In this document: positions 45,626-56,449 of the stretch, in pieces | Numbering within the stretch: the stretch's first letter is position 1 | How the letters are laid out: every line of letters starts with the position of its first letter | Position numbers and translations under genes: made by a program | Origin: Rubripirellula amarantea | Lineage (GTDB): Bacteria; Planctomycetota; Planctomycetia; Pirellulales; Pirellulaceae | Assembly (NCBI RefSeq): GCF_007859865.1 | Contig: NZ_SJPI01000001.1 | Span: forward strand, 62,001-126,000 | Length of the DNA: 64,000 nt | Direction of reading: 5' to 3' | The notes under the pieces: generated by a model | Databases searched by the model: none | What the model was told of the DNA's origin: nothing | Seen by the model: the letters and a program-made list of their open reading frames with translations, nothing else

Positions 45626-46438
45626 TTAATTCGCGGAATACGGAACCGGTATTGTGTCAACGTATTCGCTCGGTGAAGCCTCTTCAAGCACTACACGACG
45701 CATGATCCAGTCATTGAGGTCCGACATTACCACCGTGTCCATCTCGTCAGGCCCGGGATATTGCCGAACTTCAACGCTGCTGCCGATGGTCATCGCCAAC
45801 TTAAAATCGTGTTTTAGATTGTCGTCGGTGTATTGAGCATTGTCACGCGCCCATTGCCAAAGCATAGGCAATCGACGTTGACGCAACCCCTGGAAATCGC
45901 GAATAGCCCCTTGTGGCATTCGTCCGCCCAGCGAAACGGCGGCTGCAAATTGCCCCGGTGATCGCATTGCCAGACGAAGTGCCATCGTCCCACCCGCACC
46001 GTACCCCGCCAAGACAATCCTTTGGGGGTGAACGCTGTAGCGATCCCGAATTTCGTCAATGGCGATGGCCACCGAATCGTGAGCAATCCCGATTCCGCCT
46101 GGCGATTCGTGCCAGTCAAAACGTGTCCCGCCCGAATCCACCGCTCGGTTTCCCTGAACGCCCAACGCCAGGAAATTGCGAAGACTGATGTGTGGCATCA
46201 CATCATTGACCTGGCGTTCGTTATGCCCATTGCTGTGCAGCCAGACAATTAACGGATACTTGTAGCTTGGCGTGTAATGAAGCGGAGTGAACACCTGTCG
46301 CCGACTACGAGTTCCCGGATTCATGAACACGGACGGCTGACGGCCAACGTGGTTCCCGACGGACTTTGATTCTTTAGGTGCGGCGCCAACGTACTTTGAC
46401 TCGTTGACGTGCCAAGAAACTGGGTTGAAACGGGTCAT
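45626..46438 (-). CDS. Alpha/beta hydrolase (esterase/phospholipase-like)
   Basis: About 270 residues from the ATG at 46438 (MTRFNPVSWHVN); further in-frame starts reach 46501 but add a Met/Leu-rich sequence without a signal-peptide pattern. The nucleophile motif is VLAGYGAGGTMAL, here with Gly where Ser normally stands (G-Y-G-A-G-G in place of G-x-S-x-G), so the catalytic serine is absent. WLHSNGHNERQ resembles the HG-region. RIVLAGYGAGG closely matches the phospholipase/carboxylesterase pattern RIVLAGFSAGG except for this. The protein may thus be non-catalytic. The C-terminal region, EMDTVVMSDLNDWIMRRV, follows the family. Assignment is moderate. Confidence 0.65.
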   Translation of the reverse strand: MTRFNPVSWHVNESKYVGAAPKESKSVGNHVGRQPSVFMNPGTRSRRQVFTPLHYTPSYKYPLIVWLHSNGHNERQVNDVMPHISLRNFLALGVQGNRAVDSGGTRFDWHESPGGIGIAHDSVAIAIDEIRDRYSVHPQRIVLAGYGAGGTMALRLAMRSPGQFAAAVSLGGRMPQGAIRDFQGLRQRRLPMLWQWARDNAQYTDDNLKHDFKLAMTIGSSVEVRQYPGPDEMDTVVMSDLNDWIMRRVVLEEASPSEYVDTIPVPYSAN

Positions 46439-46648
46439 GGCGAGAAACTTGCTTGTGGAGGCGAATTCGAGACGAACCATCCATGCGACGTAACCCAGCA
46501 TCTACCTTCACGTGCGGGTTGCTCATCGCGTGCGAGGTGGGAAACTCGCTCGCGATGCTGAAAAGCTACGAGGAATCGACCTCAAATGTCAACGTTGAAA
46601 AAACCATCGTTGACGTGAGGTGCCAAATCTCGGCGTATTCGCCTGTTA

Positions 46649-47864
<1,216 letters not shown>

Positions 47865-49376
47865 TCAGGAATCAGGAATGTCAATCGTCTTGCTCGATTG
47901 TTCTCGTCGCTTGTTGCGAACTTCACGATCCTCGGCCGCAGTAAATCGGCTCCAGACCCAAATGGCAACGATCCCTAAAGCGATTGCAGCAGCAGCGAGC
48001 CAGCCAATCAATCGAACGCCAACAGGATCAGCAGTCGTTGGTTCCAGGTTCTCAATTTGGGCCACCACCACAAGCGGGCCAAATTGCTGGGCGTCGCCGA
48101 ATTGCTTCATATAGTCGCTGGCGTAGCTCCACAATCGAAAGAAGAAACCATCCACGCGAATTCGCATTGCAACGTCTGAAATGATTGCCCCCGAACCATC
48201 CCGCTTCTCCATTTCGCGACGCAAGAACTCAGGTAACTCGGTGGTAACAAGTGAAACCGGATAGCGATTTTCAAATACAGCGGTCTTTCCCGAAACGTCG
48301 GTACCGCCCGTTTCGATTTGGATCACCACGTTTCCCAAATCGCCGAACGCGTCAATTTGATAATAGTGATCCGAGCCGATTTCATTGCGACGTGCAGGAC
48401 TCTCGACTGCGACTCGCGTTATCTGGACCGATTCCAATTCCATCGAAACGTATTCGCCCACGTTCTCTCGTGATCGCTGCAAAAGCTCAATCGGCGCCAC
48501 TGCGGTGGGCTTCGGAAAACCTTGGCCGGCTTTCTTACTGGTAATGGCGAGCAGCCCGTAAAACGCATCGCTGTCCTGCGGAACTAAATCTTTCCGATCC
48601 CGCGAGGCAAGTTCCGGTAACAGGCTGATGTCAAAGTCTTGATTAGCCAACCATTGCCAACTCGATGACGACGCTTGACTGGGGAACCATCGCATCGATG
48701 GTGCCGCAATCGCCCATGGCGACTGAGACGTCAATGTCATTCCGACGAACGAAACTCGATCGCCCGCGACGGCTTCACGGGGCAGGGGAGCACAAAACAC
48801 TTGCACCCGCTGCCCAGTGGTGTGGTCCTGCGTTTCGGCGTTCGTTGGTTCTCCCGCACTTGCTTCACTCGGCACGGATTCCACCGACACCAAAATCGCC
48901 GACAGGGATTCAAAGCCAAGCAGTTCGTGAAGCGATTGAGGGATCTCAAACGTCTGAGTGCTCTCGATGACCCCATCACTGCGTAAGAGGTCGCCGATGC
49001 TTGAATCCGAGAGCGTCTTGGTGGCGCGTGAGGACAAAGTTTCTTCGTTAATCTTCTGCAGCTTGTAGATCAACTTTGCCAGTTCCGCACCGTCATCCTG
49101 CTGCATGTTTAGGAACGAATCTTCAACTCGACTTAAGTCAAACCCCGCCACTAAGTTGAGCCCCGAATGTTCGGATGCTGGTTGGTCGCTTGCAAGTTGC
49201 CCAGATGCTAGTTGCCCGGATGCTGGTTGCCCGGATGCTGGTTGCCCGGATGCTGGTTGCTCAGTTGCTGGTTGCCCAGTTGCTGGTTGGCCGAGTGCGG
49301 GCGACGGCACATGAATCAACGCTATCGAAAACAACAGCGTCAGCAAAACAGGTTGGCAGTTTCGATGACCTATCAT
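47865..49376 (-). CDS. Unrecognised exported membrane protein with PASGQ repeats
   Basis: A 503-residue protein that I cannot assign. The N-terminus (residues 1-29) is a signal peptide (VLLTLLFSIALIHVPSPALG). Residues 29-69 are a run of five-residue GQPAS/T units. The middle is soluble and beta-rich (about 75-445), with repeated strand patterns such as EYVSMELESVQITRV that could be OB-like. One TM helix (about 458-480; LIGWLAAAAIALGIVAIWVW) is followed by a basic tail. Its 4-nt overlap with the preceding gene shows joint translation. Topology: mostly outside, C-terminus inside. Confidence 0.75.
   Translation of the reverse strand: MIGHRNCQPVLLTLLFSIALIHVPSPALGQPATGQPATEQPASGQPASGQPASGQLASGQLASDQPASEHSGLNLVAGFDLSRVEDSFLNMQQDDGAELAKLIYKLQKINEETLSSRATKTLSDSSIGDLLRSDGVIESTQTFEIPQSLHELLGFESLSAILVSVESVPSEASAGEPTNAETQDHTTGQRVQVFCAPLPREAVAGDRVSFVGMTLTSQSPWAIAAPSMRWFPSQASSSSWQWLANQDFDISLLPELASRDRKDLVPQDSDAFYGLLAITSKKAGQGFPKPTAVAPIELLQRSRENVGEYVSMELESVQITRVAVESPARRNEIGSDHYYQIDAFGDLGNVVIQIETGGTDVSGKTAVFENRYPVSLVTTELPEFLRREMEKRDGSGAIISDVAMRIRVDGFFFRLWSYASDYMKQFGDAQQFGPLVVVAQIENLEPTTADPVGVRLIGWLAAAAIALGIVAIWVWSRFTAAEDREVRNKRREQSSKTIDIPDS
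49170..49292 (-). repeat. In-frame 15-bp tandem repeat coding for GQPAS units
   Basis: Eight five-residue units (GQPAT, EQPAS, GQPAS, GQLAS, DQPAS and variants) at residues 29-69 of the unrecognised protein. At DNA level the 15-bp unit, GATGCTGGTTGCCCG on the plus strand, recurs nearly unchanged. The unit length of 15 keeps the frame. Copy number is likely to vary by slippage. Confidence 0.95.
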
Positions 49377-50698
49377 GACTCATTCGTTTCCATAGAGGAC
49401 AGATCAACCGGTGATACCCGGTGTCGGTTGCGAAGGCTGCGTGTGCGAACAGCCAGCACATGAGTTCGCCACATGATGACGCCCGCCAATATCACTCCTA
49501 CCGCAAACGCGATCGCCAACACCAATCCCGCGCTGACGCTGCTCGGCTGAGTCGAAGATCGACCGACTAACTCGTCATCGACATTCGTTACATGAACTGG
49601 CAACCTGCCCACGATCACGGGTGCAAGATCGGCGCCTAATGTTGAACGATAGGCAAGCCGTTTCAAGAAATGGCCCTGAATCGAAACGGCTGGCCCCGCT
49701 TCGAGTATGGCGTCAGACGAGATGCGTGCAATGTCGGCGGGTACATCACCGACGATCGCAACGATCGGACGATCCGCACCATCGTCGGGACGAATCCACA
49801 ATTGCCAATACTCGGGCAAGCCATCCGACGCAACGATCCTCTCACTGCGTGCCACTCGACCACTGACAACAACTACTCGACCAAGAAAGACAACTGGCTG
49901 CTGCAACAGCGGCAAAACGCCTACCGAGACCGCTGACTGCCCACCTCGAAGCGGCTGATTTCGCTTCCACTGAGCCAGACGCAATCGGATCGCGTCACGG
50001 TCGGATGATCGCCACACGCTGCCATCGACTACGCGTTGCTGAGCAGCGTCCGCGATCGCCTCGCGAAGCACATCGAGTCGCGTCAGATCATCGGCGGCAA
50101 AAGCCGAAAGAGCATTTTCGCCTCCGATTCGACCAATCGTTTGCTGCCACCTGGCAGTTGTTTTCCCTTCGTCATTTGCGTCGTCTGCATCATTATCTGA
50201 GTCGTCTTGAACGCTGGAAGTAGAAGCAACGACTTGATCGAACGAAGCCAACGCATCGGCAAGACTTATTGAAGCCAATGGCGGTTGCGAATCCGTTTGA
50301 CCTTTTTGAAGTCCAGTCAGCCATATCCCCCAAACCACTTGATCCTTCGGTGACATTTGTCCTGTGATGGCGTCCGCCATTTCACGGTCGCGTTTCGAAG
50401 CCCCCACCTGCTTGTCTCGCTGCGCCGCCACACCTTTGCCTGAAGCCGCGTCCTCGCCTAAAACGGAAGTTTGATCGAAGCGTCGTAGTGTTTCCTGGTT
50501 TGGCTCGAAACCAGACTTATCGGGCGAGCCAAAGAAAGGGCGATAGATCGCTTCTCGTGATGCAGCGTTCATCACGACAAAGACAAGAACCAGAGCCAAG
50601 CACATTCGAACAATGCGGCGATAAGCATCAACGGGCCTCGGACGCTTGGTCCCGCGTCGATACAGGTTGTCGTCGTTGAGTTGTGACGGAATTCGCAT
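49373..50698 (-). CDS. Unrecognised membrane protein, partner of the PASGQ-repeat protein
   Basis: A 441-residue protein that I cannot assign. One TM helix lies near 31-45 (MCLALVLVFVVMNAAS). A large soluble region (about 50-375) follows, with a helical part and then a beta-rich part (VVFLGRVVVVSGRVARSERIV, YWQLWIRPDDGADRP, SIQGHFLKRLAYRST). A second TM helix (about 382-407; VSAGLVLAIAFAVGVILAGVIMW) precedes a short Arg-rich tail. It overlaps the next gene by 4 nt. Both proteins share a soluble outer part, a C-terminal TM helix and a basic tail, suggesting a complex. Confidence 0.75.
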   Translation of the reverse strand: MRIPSQLNDDNLYRRGTKRPRPVDAYRRIVRMCLALVLVFVVMNAASREAIYRPFFGSPDKSGFEPNQETLRRFDQTSVLGEDAASGKGVAAQRDKQVGASKRDREMADAITGQMSPKDQVVWGIWLTGLQKGQTDSQPPLASISLADALASFDQVVASTSSVQDDSDNDADDANDEGKTTARWQQTIGRIGGENALSAFAADDLTRLDVLREAIADAAQQRVVDGSVWRSSDRDAIRLRLAQWKRNQPLRGGQSAVSVGVLPLLQQPVVFLGRVVVVSGRVARSERIVASDGLPEYWQLWIRPDDGADRPIVAIVGDVPADIARISSDAILEAGPAVSIQGHFLKRLAYRSTLGADLAPVIVGRLPVHVTNVDDELVGRSSTQPSSVSAGLVLAIAFAVGVILAGVIMWRTHVLAVRTRSLRNRHRVSPVDLSSMETNES

Positions 50699-51191
50699 GT
50701 CAGGTTCGCGACGGTGTCAATCTTAAGCCAGCTCGCCGTCAGGCGGTTTGCTAACGAAAGAGTTTGATTGGCCCACGGCGTGGGAGTGATGGATAAAGAA
50801 AATAAGATCAGCGAAATAGACGCAGAGTCTACGCTAGTGGGTGGGACCTTGGTTGAACGTGACTGCCTGGACTCGTAATTTAGGGACAAGACAGCCCGAA
50901 TCTAAACGACGAAGCGTCCCGGAAGGTTCGATCTCGGTTACCATAGAAAAATCGCATGTCGACGTTGTTCGTTGCCAATGTCGGTTCGTTGCCGATCCCC
51001 AGTTCGTCCAGAGCGGCATGTTGAACTAAAATGTTGTTAGTCAAAATGTTCACGACTTTGGCTATATGCAGTTTAGCGGAAAAGCGTCCCCAAAACGATT
51101 CGAGACGATTGGGTAGTTTCGGCAACTTTGGCCCCTCGAATGAACACCGCCTGCGTTCCCTTTCACGCACACACTTTCCTGACGAGAACTG
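50699..51191. other. Divergent intergenic gap
   Basis: A 493-bp non-coding gap between the divergent unrecognised membrane pair and the TPR gene at 51192. The 10-mer GTTCGTTGCC occurs at 50967-50976 and 50984-50993 (period 17). TTGAAC at 51021-51026 with CAAAAT at 51042-51047 (spacing 15) is a weak promoter-like pair for the TPR gene. A stretch at 50930-50940 (GGTTCGATCTC) recalls a tRNA T-arm, but no matching acceptor or anticodon stem is present. Reading frames of up to 107 codons on the minus strand look non-coding. Confidence 0.4.
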
Positions 51192-54191
51192 ATGCGAACT
51201 CACCTTTCTTCACCGCGTCCGCAGGCCCTGCTCGCATGGAGCTTCGTCACGATCGGAACTCTGCTTAACGCACACGCTGGTGGCGAACCGGCGGAAGATT
51301 TCGTCAAACGATTGCGAGCGGCCAACTACTACGACACCGCAATCGCTTATCTCGATCGACTCGACGAATTCCCGGGGGTCGATTTCGAGTACCTCAAGGC
51401 GCGTGAACTCGAACGCTCGCAAACGTTCATTGACGCCGCATTCGCATCCCGCAGCACGACGGATCGAGACGAATACTTCCAGAAGGCCGAAGACTCGCTG
51501 AAGAAGTTTTTGGCAGAGGGAGACAGCCCTCGTCAGTCCGAAGCCCGGCTTCAACTGGGCAAAATTCAAATGATTCGGGCCGCTCAGTTGATGATTGGCG
51601 AACCCGATGATCAGAAACGCGCGTTGGCAAGGGAATCCTACGAAGGAGCGGCCGCCACCTTCGAACAAATCGTCGAATCGTTGCGTGCGAAGCTAAAAGA
51701 AATGCGGGGTGCCAAAATTGACGCCCAGTCGAATCCGGAAGAGGCGGCACGCCGCGATCAGTACAAGGGCGAGTTCCTTGAAGCGATGATGAACTCGGGG
51801 GAAGCGTTAATCTATGCCGCAAAGACCTATCCCGATCCAGGTAAGCAAGCCAAGGCCCAACTCGAAAAAGCACTGGTAAGCTTCACGGACCTGAGCGAAA
51901 AATACAGCGACTATGTCCAAGGCGCAATCGCACTACTGCGACGTGGACAAATTCAAGAGATGCTTGGCCAACCCGCCCCGGCTTTGGAAAGCTACATGCG
52001 AATGCTCGACACCGTCGACGCACCGCAACTGCGTGAAGCAAAATTCGGAGCGACTAGCGGTATGGTTCGATTATCGATGAGCCAATCGCCACCGGCCTAC
52101 GACGAAGCTATCACCCGTGGCGAGCAGATGCTTAAGACTGCCCGCCCAGATGAAAGACGCCTTCCTGGGTTTGCGGAGCTACAGGTCGACTTGGCAAAGG
52201 CTTTCCTCGCGAAATCCAAAGACGAAGCGAACTTAAAAGGCCCCGAACGCAAAAAAGCCGAAAGCGAAGGTCGGCAATTGCTGGTCGCAGCATCCAAAGT
52301 TGCCGGTGATCATTTGGAAACAGCAACCAAGCTGCTTTCCGATTTAGGCATCGACAAGTTGGCGGACGAAAAGCAGCTCCCCACGGCCGAACCGCCAAAA
52401 GACTTCGAGGACGCTTTGGAGAAGTCTTTGCAGATCTACCGAGCCTCCGAAGCATTGATCGCGTCCATTGATGCCGAACAAGACCCCGGTCAAAAGGAGT
52501 CGCTGCAAGATCAACTCGAAGAAACGCAGTCCATCGGCATCCAAATTTTGCGTCAGGGATTGACGATGATTAGCGTGAAAAGTGATGCCAACCTCGTCAA
52601 TCAAGCGAGGCAGATCCTAACGCTATTTCTGTATCGCGAAGGGCGATACCGCGAAGCGTCAGTGGTGGGAATGTTTCTCGCTAAGAATGCTCCGAGCTCG
52701 GAAACCGGACTCAATGGCGGAGTCATCTCGCTTAACGCTTTGCAGATGCTTCTGAGAGACGACGACGACAATGAATTCCTCGTTTCCACCATATCATCGT
52801 TCGGTGATTACCTTTCGAAGACTTGGCCAGACGATCCTCAGGCGGCCAACGCGAAAGAAATCCGCGTCAAACTGGCGTTGAAAGGTGAACGCTGGGACGA
52901 AGCCCGCGAGCTGATTTTAGAAATGGACAGCGGGCCTGCTCAGGCGAGCCTTCGACGATTGCTTGGCCAATATCTTTGGGCCGACGCGATTGGAAAACTG
53001 CAAGCTGGTGAAAATGACGCCGCAACGAACTTGATGCAGCAAGCTCGTGACGACTTGAAGGCGGGACTCGATGACGTCGCCGAAGGATTGGCGGATGAAC
53101 GAGTCATGAGCGCTGGACTTACTCTCGCAAAAATTCACTTACGACTCGACGAATCTACCGAAGCCGAAGCGGCGCTTTCGAATTCGAAATACGGTCCGCT
53201 TACCTTGATCAGCAAGCTCGGCAATTCCGACGACTCATTCGCAAGTGATTTGTACGGCACTGAACTACAAGTCGTAGTCCAGCTCATGACGTCCGATGGC
53301 GCCAATTTGGACAACTTGCTCAAGCGAGCTGGCGGGACCATGGATAACCTTCGCGATAGCGTGAAAGGGGAAGACGCGTCTAAGAAACTCGAGGGCATCT
53401 ACCTGCGGTTAGCCCGAAGCATCCGCGAGCAACTCGACACGGCCGCACCAGCGAAAAAGGCAAAGCTAATCAAAGCATTCCGAGTCTTCTTGGAACAAGT
53501 CGCGGGAACTACCCAGGACAACGCGACGTTGCTTTGGATCGGCCAAACGCTCATGCAACTGGGTGAATCGACGATGAATCCGGGCGAAACGAAGGCGATC
53601 GGTAATGCTGCAGAACTCATGACGGCAGCTCTCAGCACGTTCGAAAAAATTAGTGGCGAAGAAAAGTCATCACCGTCGGTGATCTTTCAAATGGGGCGAG
53701 CGCAACGCTTGCTAGGGCAATACTCGGCTTCGATCAATTCATTTGAAGGATTGCTGAAGACCATGCCAACGATGATTGATGCACAAATCGAAGCAGCGAC
53801 TGCTTACGAACAATGGGCGGCAACGCTGCCACCCAAGTTCGCTCCCAAGTCGTATGCGAAAGCTCTCAACGGAGCCAAACCCGATGCCAAGGGCAACAAT
53901 GTGATTTGGGGCTGGGGAAAGATCAGCAAACAGACCATGGGGAACGAGAAATTCCGAGACACGTTCTTCGACGCTCGGTATCACTTGGCACTTTGCCGGT
54001 TCCTTTGGGGGAAAGCTTTAAAAAATAACGACATCATCAAGAAATCTTCCGGTGACATCACCATGGTTGCCGCGTTGTACCCTGACCTTGGGGGGAACGA
54101 ACAGCGCGCGAAGTTTGATGCCCTGCTGAAACAGATCCAACAGGCCAGTGGTGAACCAGCCAAGGGTCTCGATGCCCAGAAGAAAAACTAG
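51192..54191 (+). CDS. Large exported TPR-type repeat protein
   Basis: A 999-residue protein. A probable signal peptide covers residues 1-30 (LAWSFVTIGTLLNAHAGG). The rest is nearly all alpha-helical, in pairs of helices typical of tetratricopeptide repeats (for example AARRDQYKGEFLEAMMNSGEALIYA and LGQYSASINSFEGLLKTMP). It has no enzymatic motif. It precedes a second TPR protein and ExbB/ExbD/ExbD genes on the same strand. In planctomycetes such TPR proteins regularly accompany ExbB/ExbD-like motors, so it may act as a periplasmic scaffold. No clear repeat count can be given from reading alone. Confidence 0.85.
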   Translation: MRTHLSSPRPQALLAWSFVTIGTLLNAHAGGEPAEDFVKRLRAANYYDTAIAYLDRLDEFPGVDFEYLKARELERSQTFIDAAFASRSTTDRDEYFQKAEDSLKKFLAEGDSPRQSEARLQLGKIQMIRAAQLMIGEPDDQKRALARESYEGAAATFEQIVESLRAKLKEMRGAKIDAQSNPEEAARRDQYKGEFLEAMMNSGEALIYAAKTYPDPGKQAKAQLEKALVSFTDLSEKYSDYVQGAIALLRRGQIQEMLGQPAPALESYMRMLDTVDAPQLREAKFGATSGMVRLSMSQSPPAYDEAITRGEQMLKTARPDERRLPGFAELQVDLAKAFLAKSKDEANLKGPERKKAESEGRQLLVAASKVAGDHLETATKLLSDLGIDKLADEKQLPTAEPPKDFEDALEKSLQIYRASEALIASIDAEQDPGQKESLQDQLEETQSIGIQILRQGLTMISVKSDANLVNQARQILTLFLYREGRYREASVVGMFLAKNAPSSETGLNGGVISLNALQMLLRDDDDNEFLVSTISSFGDYLSKTWPDDPQAANAKEIRVKLALKGERWDEARELILEMDSGPAQASLRRLLGQYLWADAIGKLQAGENDAATNLMQQARDDLKAGLDDVAEGLADERVMSAGLTLAKIHLRLDESTEAEAALSNSKYGPLTLISKLGNSDDSFASDLYGTELQVVVQLMTSDGANLDNLLKRAGGTMDNLRDSVKGEDASKKLEGIYLRLARSIREQLDTAAPAKKAKLIKAFRVFLEQVAGTTQDNATLLWIGQTLMQLGESTMNPGETKAIGNAAELMTAALSTFEKISGEEKSSPSVIFQMGRAQRLLGQYSASINSFEGLLKTMPTMIDAQIEAATAYEQWAATLPPKFAPKSYAKALNGAKPDAKGNNVIWGWGKISKQTMGNEKFRDTFFDARYHLALCRFLWGKALKNNDIIKKSSGDITMVAALYPDLGGNEQRAKFDALLKQIQQASGEPAKGLDAQKKN

Positions 54192-54354
54192 TGTTCCCGG
54201 TGCAAGCGGTTCATTCAATGTCGGTCGATACATTATGATTTGAATGTATCTGGTTTAGTGCGTTGTCGACTATGGATGTCACCGGGTTGTCGCCGGCTAA
54301 CGCTGAACCGTTCCACCAATCGAAGCCTCTCTTCTCTCCATTTCTGCTGCATTC

Positions 54355-55386
54355 ATGAATCGTCCTTTCCCGATCGCCCTGTTTGGTTCGTTCGTTGTTT
54401 TCGCGATTGGCTTCTCGGGTGTGGCTTCCGGTCAACAAGATCGCCTTTACGACACGTCTGGGAAGAACATTGCTGGCACGGTGACTCAGATCAGCGCCAA
54501 GGGTGTGCAGATCAAAAAGGGCAGCAACGCCCAGAACTTCATGGCCAGCGACGTCGAAAAAATCTTGTTCGACGGCGATCCGTCTGGCTTGACCAAAGGC
54601 CGAGAGTTTGCCTTGGACGGCCAATACGAACAGGCCCTCGAGCAACTCAAGACAGTCGACCTGGACAAGATCAAACGAGACGCAATCGAAGCGGATTACA
54701 TGTTCTACACCGCTATGTCGCAGGCCAAACTGGCATTAGCTGGCAAGGGGCCCAAGGATGCCGCGGCAAAGATGATGCTTAGCTTTGCGAAGAAACATAG
54801 CCAGTCCTATCACTTCTTTGACGCTGCCAAATTGCTTGGCGACTTAGCCTTGGCCTTGGGCGATCCCCAAACCGCGTTGCGATACTACGGTTCACTCTCG
54901 AAGGCTCCATCACCTGATACGAAGATTGAATCTCGCTATTTGGCGGGCATGGTGTTTTTAAAATCGGGTGAAAGCGATAAAGCCCTTGAACAGTTCGAGC
55001 CCATCATTGGCCTCAACGCACAAACCCCCGCGACGACGCGGTTGCAAATTTTGTCCAAGGCGGGCAAAGCGGTCGCACTTTCTCAAAAAGGTGAATCCTC
55101 CGAAGGCTTGGCGTTGGTGAAAACATTGATCACCGAACTTAGTCCGACAGACATTGAAATGGCGGCTCGCGTTTACAACGCTGCGGGCGCTTGCTACGAA
55201 GCAAGCGGCGATAATGACGGAGCTGTTTTTGCATACTTGCACACGCACCTGATGTACTCAGCACTTCCCGATGCCCACGCGGAATCACTGCTGAGGTTGA
55301 TTGAATTGTGGCCCAAAGTAGGAAAGCCTGAGCGAGCGGCCGAGGCACGCCAGGAATTACAACAACGCTATCCGGGTGCCAAGTAG
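54355..55386 (+). CDS. Exported TPR-type protein
   Basis: A 343-residue protein with a signal peptide (NRPFPIALFGSFVVFAIGFSG) and a small N-terminal beta-rich segment (GTVTQISAKGVQIKKG) followed by TPR-like helical pairs (REFALDGQYEQALEQLKTV; FLKSGESDKALEQF; AARVYNAAGACYEASGDNDGA). It lies 163 nt downstream of the large TPR gene and 180 nt upstream of exbB. Likely a periplasmic partner of the ExbB/ExbD complex by position. Family known only as TPR; function inferred. Confidence 0.85.
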   Translation: MNRPFPIALFGSFVVFAIGFSGVASGQQDRLYDTSGKNIAGTVTQISAKGVQIKKGSNAQNFMASDVEKILFDGDPSGLTKGREFALDGQYEQALEQLKTVDLDKIKRDAIEADYMFYTAMSQAKLALAGKGPKDAAAKMMLSFAKKHSQSYHFFDAAKLLGDLALALGDPQTALRYYGSLSKAPSPDTKIESRYLAGMVFLKSGESDKALEQFEPIIGLNAQTPATTRLQILSKAGKAVALSQKGESSEGLALVKTLITELSPTDIEMAARVYNAAGACYEASGDNDGAVFAYLHTHLMYSALPDAHAESLLRLIELWPKVGKPERAAEARQELQQRYPGAK

Positions 55387-55491
55387 AACAGCCGCTTCAC
55401 TTTTTCGATGGCGACATGATCACCTTTGGCGGCAACATGATTCCGGATTCCTCGCTAGACTAACCAAATCAAATTACCAAGCGTTTCGAGA

Positions 55492-55509
55492 AGGGTTGAT
55501 TCCAACCCT
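55492..55509 (+). other. Seven-bp hairpin upstream of exbB-like gene
   Basis: AGGGTTG-ATTC-CAACCCT forms a perfect 7-bp stem with a 4-nt loop about 58 nt before the exbB-like start. No U-tract follows, so it is not a standard terminator; it may stabilise or control the mRNA between the TPR and exbB genes. Confidence 0.4.
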
Positions 55510-55566
55510 CTAAAACTCGCTTTCGAAGTCTTCTCGTTAAACCATCTCTTGTGGAGAGTCCCGTTG

Positions 55567-56427
55567 ATGTCCATCGCCCGTGGTTCCCTGTTTGACCTGC
55601 TACGTGTTGGGATGATCCTAATCGGGTTATTCGTTTGTGTCGGTTCCCCAACGTTGTCGCTTGCTCAAGACGACGCGGCCGCCGAGTTCGCTGACGATCC
55701 TGAACCCGCCGCCGTTGCGGACCCGGCCCCCGCTGCCGAGAGCGCGGCCCCGGCGGGTGGAGCCGCACCTGCGACACCAGCCAAAAAGCAGAACTTGCTA
55801 TCCTGGACGATCGAATCGCTCGGATACGGGTACGTTTTCATCTTCTTGGCTCTGTCGGTCTGTCTGGTTTCGCTGTTCGTGATGAATGTTTTGGCTGCTC
55901 GCCGCGATACGCTTTGCCCCCAAGAGCTCGTAGATAGCTTCGAAGAACGACTCAATGAGAAGGATTTCCAGGGGGCATACGACATGGCTCGCACCGATGA
56001 GTCCGTGCTAGGCCAAGTACTCTCTGCTGGACTTGCCAAACTCTCACGTGGGTACAACAAGGCCCTTGAAGGCATGCAAGAAGTTGGCGAGGAAGAAAGC
56101 ATGAAGCTTGAACACCGCCTCTCTTACATGGCATTGATTGGAAACCTGTCACCCATGATCGGATTGTTCGGCACGGTCCAGGGGATGATCTCGTCGTTCC
56201 AGGTGATTGCAACCGGCGGATCGACGCCGAAGCCATCGGACTTGGCTGCTGGTATTTCGACGGCTTTGTTCACGACGTTGGTCGGTTTGGCCGTCGCGAT
56301 TCCCGCAATCGCGGCCTACAACATTCTTCGAAATCGAGTGTCGAGATTACTATTAGAAGTGGGTGTCACGAGTGAAGACTTGATGAGCCGATTCGAAGAT
56401 GTTCAACCCCAGGGTGCAAAAAAGTAG
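55567..56427 (+). CDS. ExbB/TolQ/MotA-family proton channel
   Basis: About 286 residues from the ATG at 55567, preceded by a GGAGA ribosome site 9 nt upstream (55555-55559); an ATG at 55549 is in frame but poorly placed. The N-terminus is a signal-peptide-like helix and an Ala/Pro-rich linker (about 40-75), then three TM helices (about 82-105, 195-215 and 245-268). The family motif GTVQGMISSFQVIA with the conserved Thr/Pro helix region (GLFGTVQG, LFTTLVGLAVAIPAIAAYN) is clear. It pairs with the two ExbD proteins to make a proton-driven motor. Confidence 0.93.
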   Translation: MSIARGSLFDLLRVGMILIGLFVCVGSPTLSLAQDDAAAEFADDPEPAAVADPAPAAESAAPAGGAAPATPAKKQNLLSWTIESLGYGYVFIFLALSVCLVSLFVMNVLAARRDTLCPQELVDSFEERLNEKDFQGAYDMARTDESVLGQVLSAGLAKLSRGYNKALEGMQEVGEEESMKLEHRLSYMALIGNLSPMIGLFGTVQGMISSFQVIATGGSTPKPSDLAAGISTALFTTLVGLAVAIPAIAAYNILRNRVSRLLLEVGVTSEDLMSRFEDVQPQGAKK

Positions 56428-56449
56428 CAGGTGCTAGGAAATCGTAGCC

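Noticed and set aside
46439-46501. N-terminal extension of the alpha/beta hydrolase with a Met start
   Set aside because: The extra 21 residues do not form a signal peptide and the ATG at 46438 better matches the family.
49170-49292. Regular repeats at first look like a CRISPR array or satellite
   Set aside because: The unit is 15 bp with no unique spacers, lies inside one open frame and encodes GQPAS units.
50921-50950. tRNA-like T-arm (GGTTCGATCTC)
   Set aside because: No acceptor stem, D-arm or anticodon stem can be matched around it.
50880-51203. 107-codon frame on the minus strand
   Set aside because: It overlaps the start of the TPR gene, has no homology pattern and its composition is unlike neighbouring genes.
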